Of a stretch of 56,171 nt of DNA, positions 17,657-25,830 are shown one piece after another. The DNA comes from an uncultured Bacteroides sp. (lineage in GTDB: Bacteria > Bacteroidota > Bacteroidia > Bacteroidales > Bacteroidaceae), in contig CASDXF010000017.1 in assembly GCA_949285075.1 (NCBI GenBank), positions 1 to 56,171 on the forward strand, given 5' to 3'. Position 1 is the first letter of the stretch; every line of letters begins with the position of its first letter. The translations under genes and the position numbers were made by a program. The notes under the pieces are model-generated. The model had not been told where the DNA came from and did no database searches. It saw nothing but the letters and a program-made list of their open reading frames with translations.

Positions 17657-18389
17657 CTATGTAATCATTGCCGAAGGGCTGACCAAGCGTTTCGGCGACT
17701 TCACCGCCACCGAGCACATCACGTTCTCGGTGCATGAAGGGGAGATATTCGGTTTCTTGGGCGCAAACGGCGCGGGCAAGACCACCGCCATGCGGATGCT
17801 GTGCGGTCTGAGCCGTCCGACCGAAGGACATGCCACGGTAGCGGGGTTCGATGTGTATCGGCAGGCGGAAGAAGTGAAGAAGAACATCGGGTACATGAGC
17901 CAGAAGTTCTCGCTCTACGACGACCTTACCGTGTACGAGAACCTGCGGCTGTTCGGAGGCATCTACGGCATGTCGGGCAAGGCCATAAGGGAAAAGTGCG
18001 ACCTACTCCTGAGCGAGCTGGGGTTTTCCGCCGAGCGCAACGCCCGTGTCGCCTCGCTGCCTCTCGGCTGGAAGCAGAAACTGGCATTCTCGCTTAGCAT
18101 CTTCCACGAGCCGAAGATTGTGTTCCTCGACGAGCCGACCGGCGGCGTGGACCCCGTGACGCGCCGCCAGTTCTGGGAACTCATCTACCGTGCCGCCGAC
18201 CGCGGCATCACCGTGTTCGTCACCACCCATTACATGGACGAGGCGGAATACTGCGACCGTGTGAGCATCATGGTAGACGGCAAGATTGAGGCGCTCGACT
18301 CACCCGCCGGACTGAAACGGACTTTCGGCGTGCAGTCCATGTACGACGTGTTCCTTGCCCTGGCACGCAAGGCAAAACGGGGAGATTAA
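17646..18389 (+). CDS. ABC transporter ATPase 2, efflux system 1
   Basis: A 247-residue ABC ATPase with Walker A GANGAGKT, Walker B IVFLDEPTGGVDP and the H-loop TTHYMDEAEYCDR. The signature position reads SLPLGWKQ in place of LSGGQ. The same LPLGW occurs in the second half of the fused paralog at 28062-29543, so it is a family trait and not a mutation. With ATPase 1 it should form an asymmetric pair energising the two ABC-2 permeases, as in YbhF-type systems. Its start overlaps the frameshifted ATPase 1, so translation may have been coupled to it. Confidence 0.93.
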   Translation: MKDNYVIIAEGLTKRFGDFTATEHITFSVHEGEIFGFLGANGAGKTTAMRMLCGLSRPTEGHATVAGFDVYRQAEEVKKNIGYMSQKFSLYDDLTVYENLRLFGGIYGMSGKAIREKCDLLLSELGFSAERNARVASLPLGWKQKLAFSLSIFHEPKIVFLDEPTGGVDPVTRRQFWELIYRAADRGITVFVTTHYMDEAEYCDRVSIMVDGKIEALDSPAGLKRTFGVQSMYDVFLALARKAKRGD

Positions 18390-18418
18390 GGTATTAACGG
18401 ATAAAACGAATAGGAAAT

Positions 18419-19531
18419 ATGAAGCAATTTTTGTCATTCGTGCGGAAGGAGTTTTACCACATCTTCCGCGACAAGCGCACGATGCTCATCCTGCTTGTGA
18501 TGCCGATAGTGATGATTATCCTCTTCGGCTTTGCCATCACCACGGAGGTGAAAGACACGCAGGTGGCCGTCTTCGACCCTTCCAAAGACATCGCCACGCA
18601 GCACATACGCGATATGTTCCAGGCCAACCGCTACTTCACCATCGCGCAGGAACTGGACAGCCCCGACCAGATAGACCGGGTGTTCAAGGAGGGGAAAATC
18701 AACCTCGTGCTGGTGTTCAGCGAGAACTTTGCCGACAACATGATACACACGGGCGAGGCTACCATACAGCTGTTGGCCGACGGCACGGAACCGAACCAGG
18801 CCTCCATGCGCGTGGGCTATGCCCAGAACATCCTCAACGCCTACCAGCGCGAACTGGCGCAGGGCGGCAGCAGCAAAGGCTCCTTCCAGATAGTGCCCGA
18901 ATTGTGGATGCTCTACAACCCGCAGAGCAAGAGCGAATACAACTTCGTTCCGGGCGTCATCGGCATGATGCTCCTGCTCATCTGCGCCATGATGAGCAGC
19001 ATAGCCATCGTGCGCGAGAAGGAAATGGGAACAATGGAAGTGCTGCTCGCCTCGCCACTGCCCCCGGCATACATCATATTGGCCAAGGCGATACCCTATT
19101 TCAGCATCTCGTGCGTCAATCTCACCACCATCCTGCTGCTTTCGGCGTTCATGCTCCACATCCCCATCGCGGGAGACCTGCTCTGCCTTGTGGCGATGGC
19201 GTTGTGCTACATCGTGGTGGCGCTTGCCCTCGGCCTGCTCATCTCTACTATTGTGGACAGCCAGTTGGCGGCAATGCTGCTGTCTAGCCTCGTGCTGATG
19301 ATACCCACCATCCTGCTCTCCGGCACGATATTTCCCATCGAGAGTATGCCGCAGTGGTTGCAATGGCTGTCGGCCATCGTCCCGGCACGGTGGTTCGTGG
19401 ATGCCGTCCGCAAGCTGATGATACAAGGCGTGGAGGTGCAATACGTCACCCGTGAGTTCCTGATTCTCGGCATCATGATTGTGTTGTTGCTCACCGCCGC
19501 CATCAAGAAATTCAAAATACGTTTGGAATAG
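18419..19531 (+). CDS. ABC-2 type permease 1, efflux system 1
   Basis: A 370-residue ABC-2 permease (YbhS/YbhR type). One N-terminal membrane helix (TMLILLVMPIVMIILFGFAI) is followed by a large extracytoplasmic domain (about 50-175) and five C-terminal helices, with the family segment REKEMGTMEVLLASPL before the third helix. It ends in a TAG stop. It is 12 bp before permease 2 and paralogous to the gene at 26954-28057. Confidence 0.93.
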   Translation: MKQFLSFVRKEFYHIFRDKRTMLILLVMPIVMIILFGFAITTEVKDTQVAVFDPSKDIATQHIRDMFQANRYFTIAQELDSPDQIDRVFKEGKINLVLVFSENFADNMIHTGEATIQLLADGTEPNQASMRVGYAQNILNAYQRELAQGGSSKGSFQIVPELWMLYNPQSKSEYNFVPGVIGMMLLLICAMMSSIAIVREKEMGTMEVLLASPLPPAYIILAKAIPYFSISCVNLTTILLLSAFMLHIPIAGDLLCLVAMALCYIVVALALGLLISTIVDSQLAAMLLSSLVLMIPTILLSGTIFPIESMPQWLQWLSAIVPARWFVDAVRKLMIQGVEVQYVTREFLILGIMIVLLLTAAIKKFKIRLE

Positions 19532-19543
19532 GAGGAAAAGACT

Positions 19544-20659
19544 ATGGTTATAAAATATCTTATCGAAAAAGAGTTCAAGCAGATTGTACGCAACAAGTTC
19601 CTGCCCAAGCTGTTCTTTATGCTGCCCACCGTGATGCTGCTCATCATGCCTTGGGCGGCCAACCAGGAGGTGAAGGGGCTGAAGTTGGGCGTGGTGGACA
19701 ACGACCACAGCGCGTTCTCGCAAAGGCTGATACAGAAGGCGGATGCCTCGGAATATTTCACGCTGACCAGTGTGTCGCCCTCCAACGACCAAGCTCTGCA
19801 CAGCGTGGAGGCGGGCGATGCCGACCTGATACTGGAGATAGAGGACGACTTCGAGAAGAACCTCGTCAGCACAGGCACGGGGCGCGTGATGATTTCCGCC
19901 AACGCCGTGAACGGCACGAAGTCGGGGCTCGGCTCGTCCTACCTCGGCAGCATCGTCACCGACTTCTCCGCCGACTTGCGCGAGGAGAACGGGGCGAACC
20001 ATGCGGCAAGCCGCATGCAGGGGTTCAACACCGCGCCTTACTACCAGTTTAACCCGCACCTCGACTATAAGGTCTTCATGGTACCCGCCCTGATGGTGAT
20101 GATGCTGACGCTGCTCTCCGGCTTCCTGCCCGCCCTCAACATCGTGGGTGAGAAGGAGAAGGGCACCATCGAGCAGATGAATGTCACGCCCGTGGGCAAG
20201 TTCCCGTTCATCCTCTCCAAGCTCGTGCCCTACTGGGCGGTGGGTTTCCTCGTGCTGACCTACTCCATGCTGCTGGCTTGGTGGGCATATGGGCTGGTGC
20301 CTGCGGGAAACCTGCTCACCATCTACCTGTTCGCCTCCATTTACATCCTTGTGGTGTTCGGTCTGGGGCTGGTTATCAGCAACAACTCCGCCACCATGCA
20401 GCAGGCGTTGTTCGTCATGTTCTTCTTCCTGATGATTTTCATCCTGATGAGCGGGCTGTTCACGCCCGTGAGCAGTATGCCGATGTGGGCACAGTACCTC
20501 ACGCGGCTCAACCCCCTGCGCTACTTCATCGAGGTGATGCGCATGGTCTATCTGAAAGGAAGTTCCTTTGCCGAGCTGATGCCCTACTTCCGTGCCCTCT
20601 GCCTCTTTGCCGTAGGGCTGGGCGCATGGGCCATTCTGAGTTACAAGAAAAACAGTTAA
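19544..20659 (+). CDS. ABC-2 type permease 2, efflux system 1
   Basis: A 371-residue ABC-2 permease with the same architecture as its neighbour: an N-terminal anchor (KLFFMLPTVMLLIMPWA), a periplasmic domain, then GEKEKGTIEQMNVTPV and five helices. It is probably the heterodimer partner of permease 1. It is the last structural gene of the operon and is followed by a three-unit repeat (20669-20745). The reading frame is intact. Its paralog at 25831-26946 has the same length. Confidence 0.93.
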   Translation: MVIKYLIEKEFKQIVRNKFLPKLFFMLPTVMLLIMPWAANQEVKGLKLGVVDNDHSAFSQRLIQKADASEYFTLTSVSPSNDQALHSVEAGDADLILEIEDDFEKNLVSTGTGRVMISANAVNGTKSGLGSSYLGSIVTDFSADLREENGANHAASRMQGFNTAPYYQFNPHLDYKVFMVPALMVMMLTLLSGFLPALNIVGEKEKGTIEQMNVTPVGKFPFILSKLVPYWAVGFLVLTYSMLLAWWAYGLVPAGNLLTIYLFASIYILVVFGLGLVISNNSATMQQALFVMFFFLMIFILMSGLFTPVSSMPMWAQYLTRLNPLRYFIEVMRMVYLKGSSFAELMPYFRALCLFAVGLGAWAILSYKKNS

Positions 20660-20668
20660 AGATGGCTT

Positions 20669-20745
20669 TTAATACCCCATGCATAAGCCTTTGTGGTACA
20701 CCGTGCATGGGTATTGACCATACCCCTTGCAAGGGTGTTGAAAAC
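20669..20745. repeat. Array H: three tandem 24-bp units with TGCA core
   Basis: TGCA lies at 20680, 20704 and 20728, exactly 24 bp apart. Each is flanked by ACCC-like and GGGT-like arms, best in ACCCCTTGCAAGGGT. The first two units together also form an imperfect long hairpin (AATACCCCATGCA with TGCATGGGTATT). It lies between the last permease and the AraC/winged-helix pair, where it could act as an mRNA hairpin or as dyad binding sites. Confidence 0.85.
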
Positions 20746-20788
20746 AGGCATAAAAGACGAATCCTACAACTTTTAAAAATCGAAATAT

Positions 20789-21337
20789 ATGGAATACAAA
20801 AACTCTGCAACAACCATCGTGTTGGCCGCTATTGAAAAGAACGGCGGCAACCTTTCTTTCAAGGAACTGGAGAAATCCACCGGACTGGGTTTTGTGGAAC
20901 TGTCCACCATCATCGGGCTGCTGATGAAAGAGAACCTCCAGTTGGTGCGCATCAATCATTTCGCCAAAGGTGCGTGTCTCTACAAGTCCTCTCAAGATGC
21001 CCTGTACGCACGGTTCATGGATTTGCTGTTCGTGCATCACCGTCGGGAAAGAAGCGTGGCATTCTACGCATCCAAGATGTGCATCACTTCTAAGTACCTG
21101 ACCACCGTGGTAAAGGCCGCCAGCGGCAAGACCTCGACCGAATGGATACGAGAGGAAACCATCAAGGAAATCAAGCGTATGCTGTGCCATACGCAAATGC
21201 CCATCAAGGAGATTGTCTATCGGCTCAATTTCCCGAACGCATCCTTCTTCGGAAAGTATTTCAAGGCGCAGGAAGGCATGTCGCCCAAGCATTACAGGGA
21301 AACCTATATTAATAACCCTCAATCTTTAGGCGTATGA
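20789..21337 (+). CDS. Winged-helix/AraC fusion regulator
   Basis: A 182-residue protein. Residues 1-75 resemble a DUF2582-type winged helix (IVLAAIEKNGGNLSFKELEK, then STGLGFVELSTIIGLL), and residues 80-175 form an AraC HTH (ASKMCITSKYLTTVVKAASG... MPIKEIVYRLNFPNASFFGKYF). There is no ligand-binding sensor domain, so the winged helix replaces the usual N-terminal domain. Its stop overlaps the ATG of the next gene (ATGA). The next gene encodes a homolog of its N-terminal domain. It probably regulates the efflux locus, possibly together with the small neighbour. Confidence 0.82.
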   Translation: MEYKNSATTIVLAAIEKNGGNLSFKELEKSTGLGFVELSTIIGLLMKENLQLVRINHFAKGACLYKSSQDALYARFMDLLFVHHRRERSVAFYASKMCITSKYLTTVVKAASGKTSTEWIREETIKEIKRMLCHTQMPIKEIVYRLNFPNASFFGKYFKAQEGMSPKHYRETYINNPQSLGV

Positions 21338-21546
21338 ACAAGGAACAGATTGGTGAAAACGCCGGTATCGTCTGGTGCGTGTTGCACAACAACAGATGTT
21401 CGTGGGAAGAGCTCGTGAAAGCTACAGGATTGAACCCGCTGGAACTGGCTTCTGCCATCGGCTGGCTAGCAAGGGAAGACAAAATCCGCTTCTCGCCGGA
21501 GCGGGGCATCATGTACTTCGAGGTGTATCATGAATGTTATTATTGA
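21334..21546 (+). CDS. Small winged-helix protein (DUF2582 type)
   Basis: A 70-residue protein consisting of one winged helix: GIVWCVLHNNRCSWEELVKA followed by TGLNPLELASAIGWLAREDK and a short wing. It aligns along its length with residues of about 8-55 of the preceding regulator. The ATG at 21334 overlaps the previous stop, so it is translationally coupled. DUF2582 proteins are small DNA-binding-fold proteins of unknown role. A terminator follows at 21645. Confidence 0.8.
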   Translation: MNKEQIGENAGIVWCVLHNNRCSWEELVKATGLNPLELASAIGWLAREDKIRFSPERGIMYFEVYHECYY

Positions 21547-21644
21547 ATGAGGTTAACATGACGCAAAAGAATTTACGAACAAGAATCCTTTTCGGAACAT
21601 CATTTTAATGGTGGTCATCGGCAGCATGGCTGCCAAACCAGACA

Positions 21645-21682
21645 CCTCATTTGCCTAAATTTGGCAAATGAGGCTTCTTTTT
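21645..21682 (+). terminator. Intrinsic terminator ending the efflux/regulator unit
   Basis: A perfect 11-bp stem, CCTCATTTGCC (21645-21655) with GGCAAATGAGG (21663-21673), is followed by CTTCTTTTT. It lies about 100 bp past the small winged-helix gene. Confidence 0.85.
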
Positions 21683-21707
21683 AGGTAAAAATCAGTATAA
21701 CTGTATC

Positions 21708-21941
21708 TTAATTTGATTTGCTATTCATGTTTATATTTCGTTGTAACTGCATGATTACAGCATTCTTTTTTCTAAGAACAGCATTGTCATACAGCTTCGG
21801 ACGGCCTCCTTTTGGCTTGCCGTATTCCTGCGTTTGGGGATTGCTTTCCATCGGTCGCTGTTTTTTCGTAAGCGGCGTTCCCGGCATCCGGTCGGCGGTT
21901 TTGTGGCACACAAAACCTATACTTGCTCCCCAAAACGCCAT
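21708..21941 (-). pseudogene. Possible remnant of a mobilisation-protein (MobA-like) gene
   Basis: A 77-residue leftward frame. Residues from about 31 (MESNPQTQEYGKPKGGRPKL) resemble the start of small Bacteroides mobilisation/relaxosome proteins, which often open with a basic GGRPK or GRPR segment. The ribbon-helix-helix and the rest are missing, because the frame stops soon after (NINMNSKSN). The preceding residues (GFVCHKTADRMPGTP) are unassigned. If correct, it marks a decayed conjugative or mobilisable element beside the acquired efflux locus. The resemblance is short and needs a database search. Confidence 0.35.
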
Positions 21942-22599
21942 ACAGTACCGGGATAAGTCAGGGCTTTTCTACCCATATTCCCGGATAAATAGCGGCATCA
22001 TGCCTGCCTTGTGGCAGGAGAGGACCAAATATCTTTGATTTTGTTCTCTAGCATTCAGCCTTATACAGCACTTTTGGCACATATATACATTGAGTCTCAA
22101 AGAAAGGATGTGTCAAAACTCAGTTTTTGAAAAGATAAACTTTTAACCCAAAAACCGGTTCATGGAGAATTCAATGTCCAACATATGAGGGCGTTTAGAT
22201 TTATTCGTGTCTCTTTTGAAGAACCTTTCCGGTTACGCTTTTCGCTTCCGCAGGTGGAGGAGGATGCACATCAAACCTTCTTCACTTGTCAGCCTGCCCT
22301 GCGGCTCGTGAGAGATAGCCCTACAGCTCGTGACAAATAGGGCAGCGGCTCGTGACAGACAAGGCTGTTTCTCAAACTAGAAATAATATACTAATAATGA
22401 ACAACTTAATAACTAGAGAAATGACTGCGTTTTTTCTAATGATTTAGAAAAACATAAGATTTACCATTTTACCTTATCCAGAGAAGAGAATCATAAAATA
22501 TTTTGGTATTCCGGATTATTTTACCGCCTTTGCAGCATTAGAATCTGCCACGCCTCTTAACAATGCTCAAATCGGAGGGTCGTTTTTTATTATGCCTAT
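21942..22599. other. Gene-free decayed stretch
   Basis: Only short broken frames are present on both strands. It includes the 22-bp repeat array at 22300-22370. No intact insertion sequence, integrase or RNA gene was recognised. Confidence 0.5.
22300..22370. repeat. Array E: three 22-bp units with GCTCGTGA core
   Basis: GCTCGTGA starts at 22304, 22326 and 22348, exactly 22 bp apart, each followed by an A-rich then GGC-containing segment. A weak earlier step may exist at 22282. The core and following bases resemble array F at 55064-55173. Confidence 0.85.
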
Positions 22600-22736
22600 A
22601 TGAAAACGAGTTTCACCAAGCCCTATTCCTCCCCGGAACAAATCTTCAAATATTAAGGTAGAGAGGTATGCTCATGGAAGATGAGCATAAAGCAGGAAAT
22701 TATCTGATTTTTATTGAGTCATATCCTCCGGCATGA
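22600..22736 (+). pseudogene. Remnant of an Abi_2 (AbiD/F-like) phage-resistance gene
   Basis: ATG at 22600 starts MKTSFTKPYSSPEQIFKY, which matches the N-terminus of Abi_2 proteins (FTKPYxxPEEQ). After a frame change around 22650 another frame reads RGMLMEDEHKAGNYLIFI, matching the next Abi_2 block (RGLxIxDxxKAxxYL). A TAG stop lies just before it and a TGA at 22734. The rest of the roughly 300-residue protein is absent. It is a clear relic, with at least one frameshift, one nonsense codon and a large 3-prime deletion. Recognition is from motif memory only. Confidence 0.5.
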
Positions 22737-22777
22737 ATGAAATGAATTGCATATAAGCATTTTTCCGAAAGCGGTAC

Positions 22778-22915
22778 AATGCGTCAACCCGTCGAACAAG
22801 ACGGCCCCGAAGAAGTGGCCATGCTGATGGTTGGGGAGACAACCCTAAATCCGATGGAGGCGGGGATGACAATCAAGGGACTGACAACGGCGGATTGCCA
22901 GATCCGACTGTATAA
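22778..22915 (+). pseudogene. Possible C-terminal relic of an HU-like gene
   Basis: One frame ends in GDNPKSDGGGDDNQGTDNGG then LPDPTV and a stop at 22913-22915. This resembles the Gly/Asp-rich disordered tail and SPDP-type ending of HU-related proteins such as that at 4155-4628. The DNA-binding core is not recognisable upstream. Low-complexity tails are easily mimicked, so this is tentative. Confidence 0.25.
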
Positions 22916-23041
22916 CGTTGCGCTCCGATAGCCTACTGAACTGATTTTCCGAGTTGCCCAACTCGTTTCCGTGAATTGGACGACTCATCAGATTGAACCG
23001 GGCTCGCGGAAGCGGATTATCCGAAAGTCTAACGAAAGTCT

Positions 23042-23887
23042 TTATTGTTTCCTATATTCAAGTGGAGTCACTCCCACATAGCGCCTGAAGTACTTACCGA
23101 AAAAAGAAGCGCTAGGGAAGTTCAGCGAATAGGCTATTTCCTGAATCGTCATATCCGTGCCTTTCAGTTTCGCCTTAGCGTCCATAATCGTGACGTAGGC
23201 GATGGTATCGAGGACGCTTTTCCCCGTTACCGACTTGGCGGTAGAGCTGAGGTGCTGCAGGGAGATACCTAGCAAATCGGCGTAGAATTGCGCGCGACGT
23301 TCTTCCTTGTAATGCTCGGTGATTGCCTGAATCAGGCGCATGCAGATTTCCTTCTTCCGACTTGTCTTGTCGTCCTTCTCGGGCACCTCGCGGTATATCA
23401 GCCGGATAGTGGTCAGGATGGACTGCAGCGAGATGTCCGCCATCTCCGGAGCTACAGTAAACGACTTGTCGCAGCTGATTTGCGACAACAGGGCGACATA
23501 TTGCTTCAGGTAACTGACGATGTTGTCGGGCAGGGAAATAATGGGCTGCTCCATAAGCTTCGAGTAGACTCCTCCTATACTTTTCATCAGGTTAATCCGC
23601 CCTACGCAGGCGGAAGAGAATCCGGCGAAGCAGAGGCGCACCTTTTCCGTTTTGTTCTTGAATTGTATGATTGTGCCCGGAAGCAACGTAATCAGGTCGT
23701 TGGGGCGTATCTCATAGTCGAGCAGATTAATCGAGGCGTTCATCGTGCCCTCCGTACATACGGCTATAATGCATGCCTGCAAGCGGCTCGACTGCTTATA
23801 TATGTTCAAGATATCTTCGGTGACATCAGTCCATGCGAGAATCTCCAATGGCAAATCAACTTGCGGAAAATCTATTTTCATAGACAA
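23042..23887 (-). CDS. AraC-family transcriptional regulator
   Basis: A 281-residue regulator. The N-terminal beta-rich domain (about 1-150, AraC-binding type, LLDYEIRPNDLITLLPGTII) is followed by a C-terminal AraC HTH pair (ADLLGISLQHLSSTAKSVTG, then MTIQEIAYSLNFPSASFFGK) ending in VGVTPLEYRKQ. It is divergent from lipB with 61 bp between the starts. The target is unknown; neighbours are lipB and, further away, the second efflux operon. Close relatives of its C-terminus survive as a fragment at 42497-42559. Confidence 0.9.
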   Translation of the reverse strand: MSMKIDFPQVDLPLEILAWTDVTEDILNIYKQSSRLQACIIAVCTEGTMNASINLLDYEIRPNDLITLLPGTIIQFKNKTEKVRLCFAGFSSACVGRINLMKSIGGVYSKLMEQPIISLPDNIVSYLKQYVALLSQISCDKSFTVAPEMADISLQSILTTIRLIYREVPEKDDKTSRKKEICMRLIQAITEHYKEERRAQFYADLLGISLQHLSSTAKSVTGKSVLDTIAYVTIMDAKAKLKGTDMTIQEIAYSLNFPSASFFGKYFRRYVGVTPLEYRKQ

Positions 23888-23935
23888 AGCTCTTTATAGT
23901 TTGGAGCAAATGTACGCGTTTTCTTTTAAATCCCG

Positions 23936-23943
23936 TATCTTTG
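23936..23943 (+). promoter_or_regulatory. -7-like box directly before lipB
   Basis: TATCTTTG ends 5 nt before the lipB ATG. If it is used, the transcript would start at or just after the start codon (leaderless). No TTTG -33 element is found at the proper distance; the nearest is 32 bp upstream at 23900. Confidence 0.35.
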
Positions 23944-23948
23944 CCCCT

Positions 23949-24620
23949 ATGAAAACGACTTTTGTAGACTGGGGGATTATCCCCTTTGAGGAGGCGTGGA
24001 AGAGGCAATCGGTGCGCTTCAACGAGCTAATCGGGGCAAAAGCGGAGCAGAAACCGTATGAGAACCTCGTCATTTTCTGCGAGCATCCTCACGTTTATAC
24101 GTTAGGGCGCAGTGGGAAAGCGGAGAATATGTTGCTGAGCGAACGCCAACTAGAAAGTGTGGGAGCCCGCCTGTACCGCATCGACCGGGGCGGAGACATC
24201 ACGTACCACGGCCCGGGTCAGCTAGTCAGCTACCTGATATTGAATCTGGAAGAATTCCGTTTAGGTCTGAAGGAGTACGTCCGCATGCTTGAGGAAGCGG
24301 TGATACGTGTATGCGCCTCGTACGGCGTAGAGGCCGGAAGAGTAGAGCAGGCCACCGGAGTATGGTTAAAGGGGGACACGCCCGCCGCCCGCAAGATTTG
24401 CGCCATAGGGATAAGGAGTAGCCATTATGTCACCATGCATGGCTTGGCCTTTAACATAAGGCCGGACTTGCGATACTTCAGCTATATACATCCTTGCGGA
24501 TTTACGGACAAGGGAGTCACCTCGTTAAAGGAAGAGCTGTGTACCGACGTTCCGATGGCCGAAGTAAAACGGCGGCTCATGGAGGAGCTCAAGGCCAATC
24601 TGAATATTCACTTTCCATGA
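23949..24620 (+). CDS. lipB: Lipoyl(octanoyl) transferase
   Basis: A 223-residue LipB that moves octanoyl from octanoyl-ACP to lipoyl-domain lysines. The start is the ATG at 23949 (MKTTFVDWG); the frame is open upstream, but that part runs through the divergent AraC promoter and looks non-coding. The RGGDITYHGPGQ motif is at 80-91, the catalytic lysine Lys149 in ARKICAIG, and the thioester cysteine Cys183 in HPCGFTDKGV. Length is normal for the family. No lipA is present in the window. Confidence 0.95.
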   Translation: MKTTFVDWGIIPFEEAWKRQSVRFNELIGAKAEQKPYENLVIFCEHPHVYTLGRSGKAENMLLSERQLESVGARLYRIDRGGDITYHGPGQLVSYLILNLEEFRLGLKEYVRMLEEAVIRVCASYGVEAGRVEQATGVWLKGDTPAARKICAIGIRSSHYVTMHGLAFNIRPDLRYFSYIHPCGFTDKGVTSLKEELCTDVPMAEVKRRLMEELKANLNIHFP

Positions 24621-24706
24621 TTCAAACGGATTATAAAAACGCCCAATTCCGAAGAAAATGATACTAAAATAAGTCACTCAACGTCGCGTAATCTCACAGG
24701 TTTTAT

Positions 24707-24714
24707 TACATTTG
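24707..24714 (+). promoter_or_regulatory. -7 box of the SGNH hydrolase gene
   Basis: TACATTTG, about 33 nt before the ATG at 24748. A TTTG -33 partner is not clear. Confidence 0.4.
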
Positions 24715-24747
24715 CCGCACAATCTATTATAAAGTTTAAACATAAGC

Positions 24748-25458
24748 ATGAAAAAAGAACGATTTGGGAAATGGGCGCTAGTCGCCCTGATTTGTATGGG
24801 CGTTTCGACGGGAGAATCGTACGCCCAGAAACATGAGTTTGCGAACTACAAACGCTATGCGAAGGAGAACGCCGAGCTTCCCAAACCCTCGAAGAAGGAG
24901 AAAAGGGTTGTCTTTATGGGTAATTCCATAACGGAAGGTTGGGTAAGGACGCATCCGGAGTTCTTCAAGGAAAACGGATATATTGGCCGGGGCATCGGTG
25001 GGCAGACCTCATACCAGTTCCTGCTGCGTTTCCGCGAGGATGTGATTAATCTCTCCCCGGCTCTGGTAGTTATCAACGCCGGTACGAACGACGTAGCCCA
25101 GAATACGGGTCCCTACGTAGAGGACTATACGTTCGGGAACATCGTGTCTATGGTCGAACTGGCTAGGGCGAACAAGATAAAGGTCATCCTGACTTCCGTG
25201 TTGCCCACAGCCGGTTTCCGTTGGAACCCTTCCGTCACGGACGTTCCCCAGAAGATTAAGTCGCTGAACGAGCGAATAAAGGCTTACGCCAAAGCGAACA
25301 AGATTCCCTATGTGGACTATTATGCGGCGATGCTCGCTTCCGACGGGGTATCGATGAATCCCGAGTATGCGAGGCCCAACGACGGAGTTCATCCGGTAAG
25401 CAAGGGCTATGACGTGATGGAATCTTTAATAAAGCCTGCGATAGAAAAAGCGCTTTAA
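24748..25458 (+). CDS. Secreted SGNH/GDSL-family hydrolase
   Basis: A 236-residue protein with a signal peptide (cleavage expected after ESYAQ, near residue 27). All four SGNH blocks are present: Ser60 in FMGNSITEGW, Gly84 in GRGIGGQTS, Asn114 in GTND, and Asp212/His215 in NDGVHP. It is therefore an intact esterase or lipase-like fold, probably periplasmic. The GNSIT opening is typical of the acetylesterase/lysophospholipase L1 group that often acts on acetylated glycans; the substrate here is unknown. The monooxygenase-fold gene follows after 26 bp. Confidence 0.92.
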   Translation: MKKERFGKWALVALICMGVSTGESYAQKHEFANYKRYAKENAELPKPSKKEKRVVFMGNSITEGWVRTHPEFFKENGYIGRGIGGQTSYQFLLRFREDVINLSPALVVINAGTNDVAQNTGPYVEDYTFGNIVSMVELARANKIKVILTSVLPTAGFRWNPSVTDVPQKIKSLNERIKAYAKANKIPYVDYYAAMLASDGVSMNPEYARPNDGVHPVSKGYDVMESLIKPAIEKAL

Positions 25459-25484
25459 TGGTATTCACATAAATCAATGACATT

Positions 25485-25760
25485 ATGATTAGATTAAATG
25501 TTTTTATTCAGACTGAAAAAGAGAATCGCCCGGCATTAGTGGCGACGGCGAAGGAGTTAGTAGCTTGCTCGCAGAAGGACGAGGGGTGCGTAGCCTACGA
25601 CCTCTTCGAGAGCGCTACCCGTCCGGACGTTCTTATGATTTGCGAGACATGGACTAACGAGGAGGCGTTGGCCGCCCACGAGAAAGCGACGCACTTCGTG
25701 ACGCTAGTTCCTAAGATACAGGAACTGGGCACCATGAAGATAGAGAAGTTCTTGTTCTAA
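25485..25760 (+). CDS. Antibiotic biosynthesis monooxygenase (ABM) domain protein
   Basis: A 91-residue single-domain protein of the dimeric alpha/beta-barrel type (YgiN-like). The recognisable pattern is RLNVFIQTEKENRPALVATA, then DEGCVAYDLFES, LMICETWTNEEALAAHEKA and the final FVTLVPKIQELG. Family members are quinol oxidases or small monooxygenases, and many are uncharacterised. It is probably cotranscribed with the SGNH hydrolase; a strong terminator follows. Confidence 0.9.
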   Translation: MIRLNVFIQTEKENRPALVATAKELVACSQKDEGCVAYDLFESATRPDVLMICETWTNEEALAAHEKATHFVTLVPKIQELGTMKIEKFLF

Positions 25761-25772
25761 AAGAGCCACGTC

Positions 25773-25829
25773 AAAAGGATGTTTTCCCGACCTTGCCTAA
25801 AGGTGAAAGAAATGGGAAAACATCCTTTT
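25773..25829. terminator. Strong bidirectional terminator
   Basis: A perfect 16-bp inverted repeat (25773-25788 and 25814-25829; AAAAGGATGTTTTCCC on the left) has A- and T-rich outer ends. It separates the ABM gene (+) from the second efflux operon (-). Confidence 0.93.
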
Positions 25830-25830
25830 A

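Noticed and set aside
22100-22260. Insertion-sequence end near a TTTGACACATCC-like motif
   Set aside because: No matching second end and no transposase frame were found.
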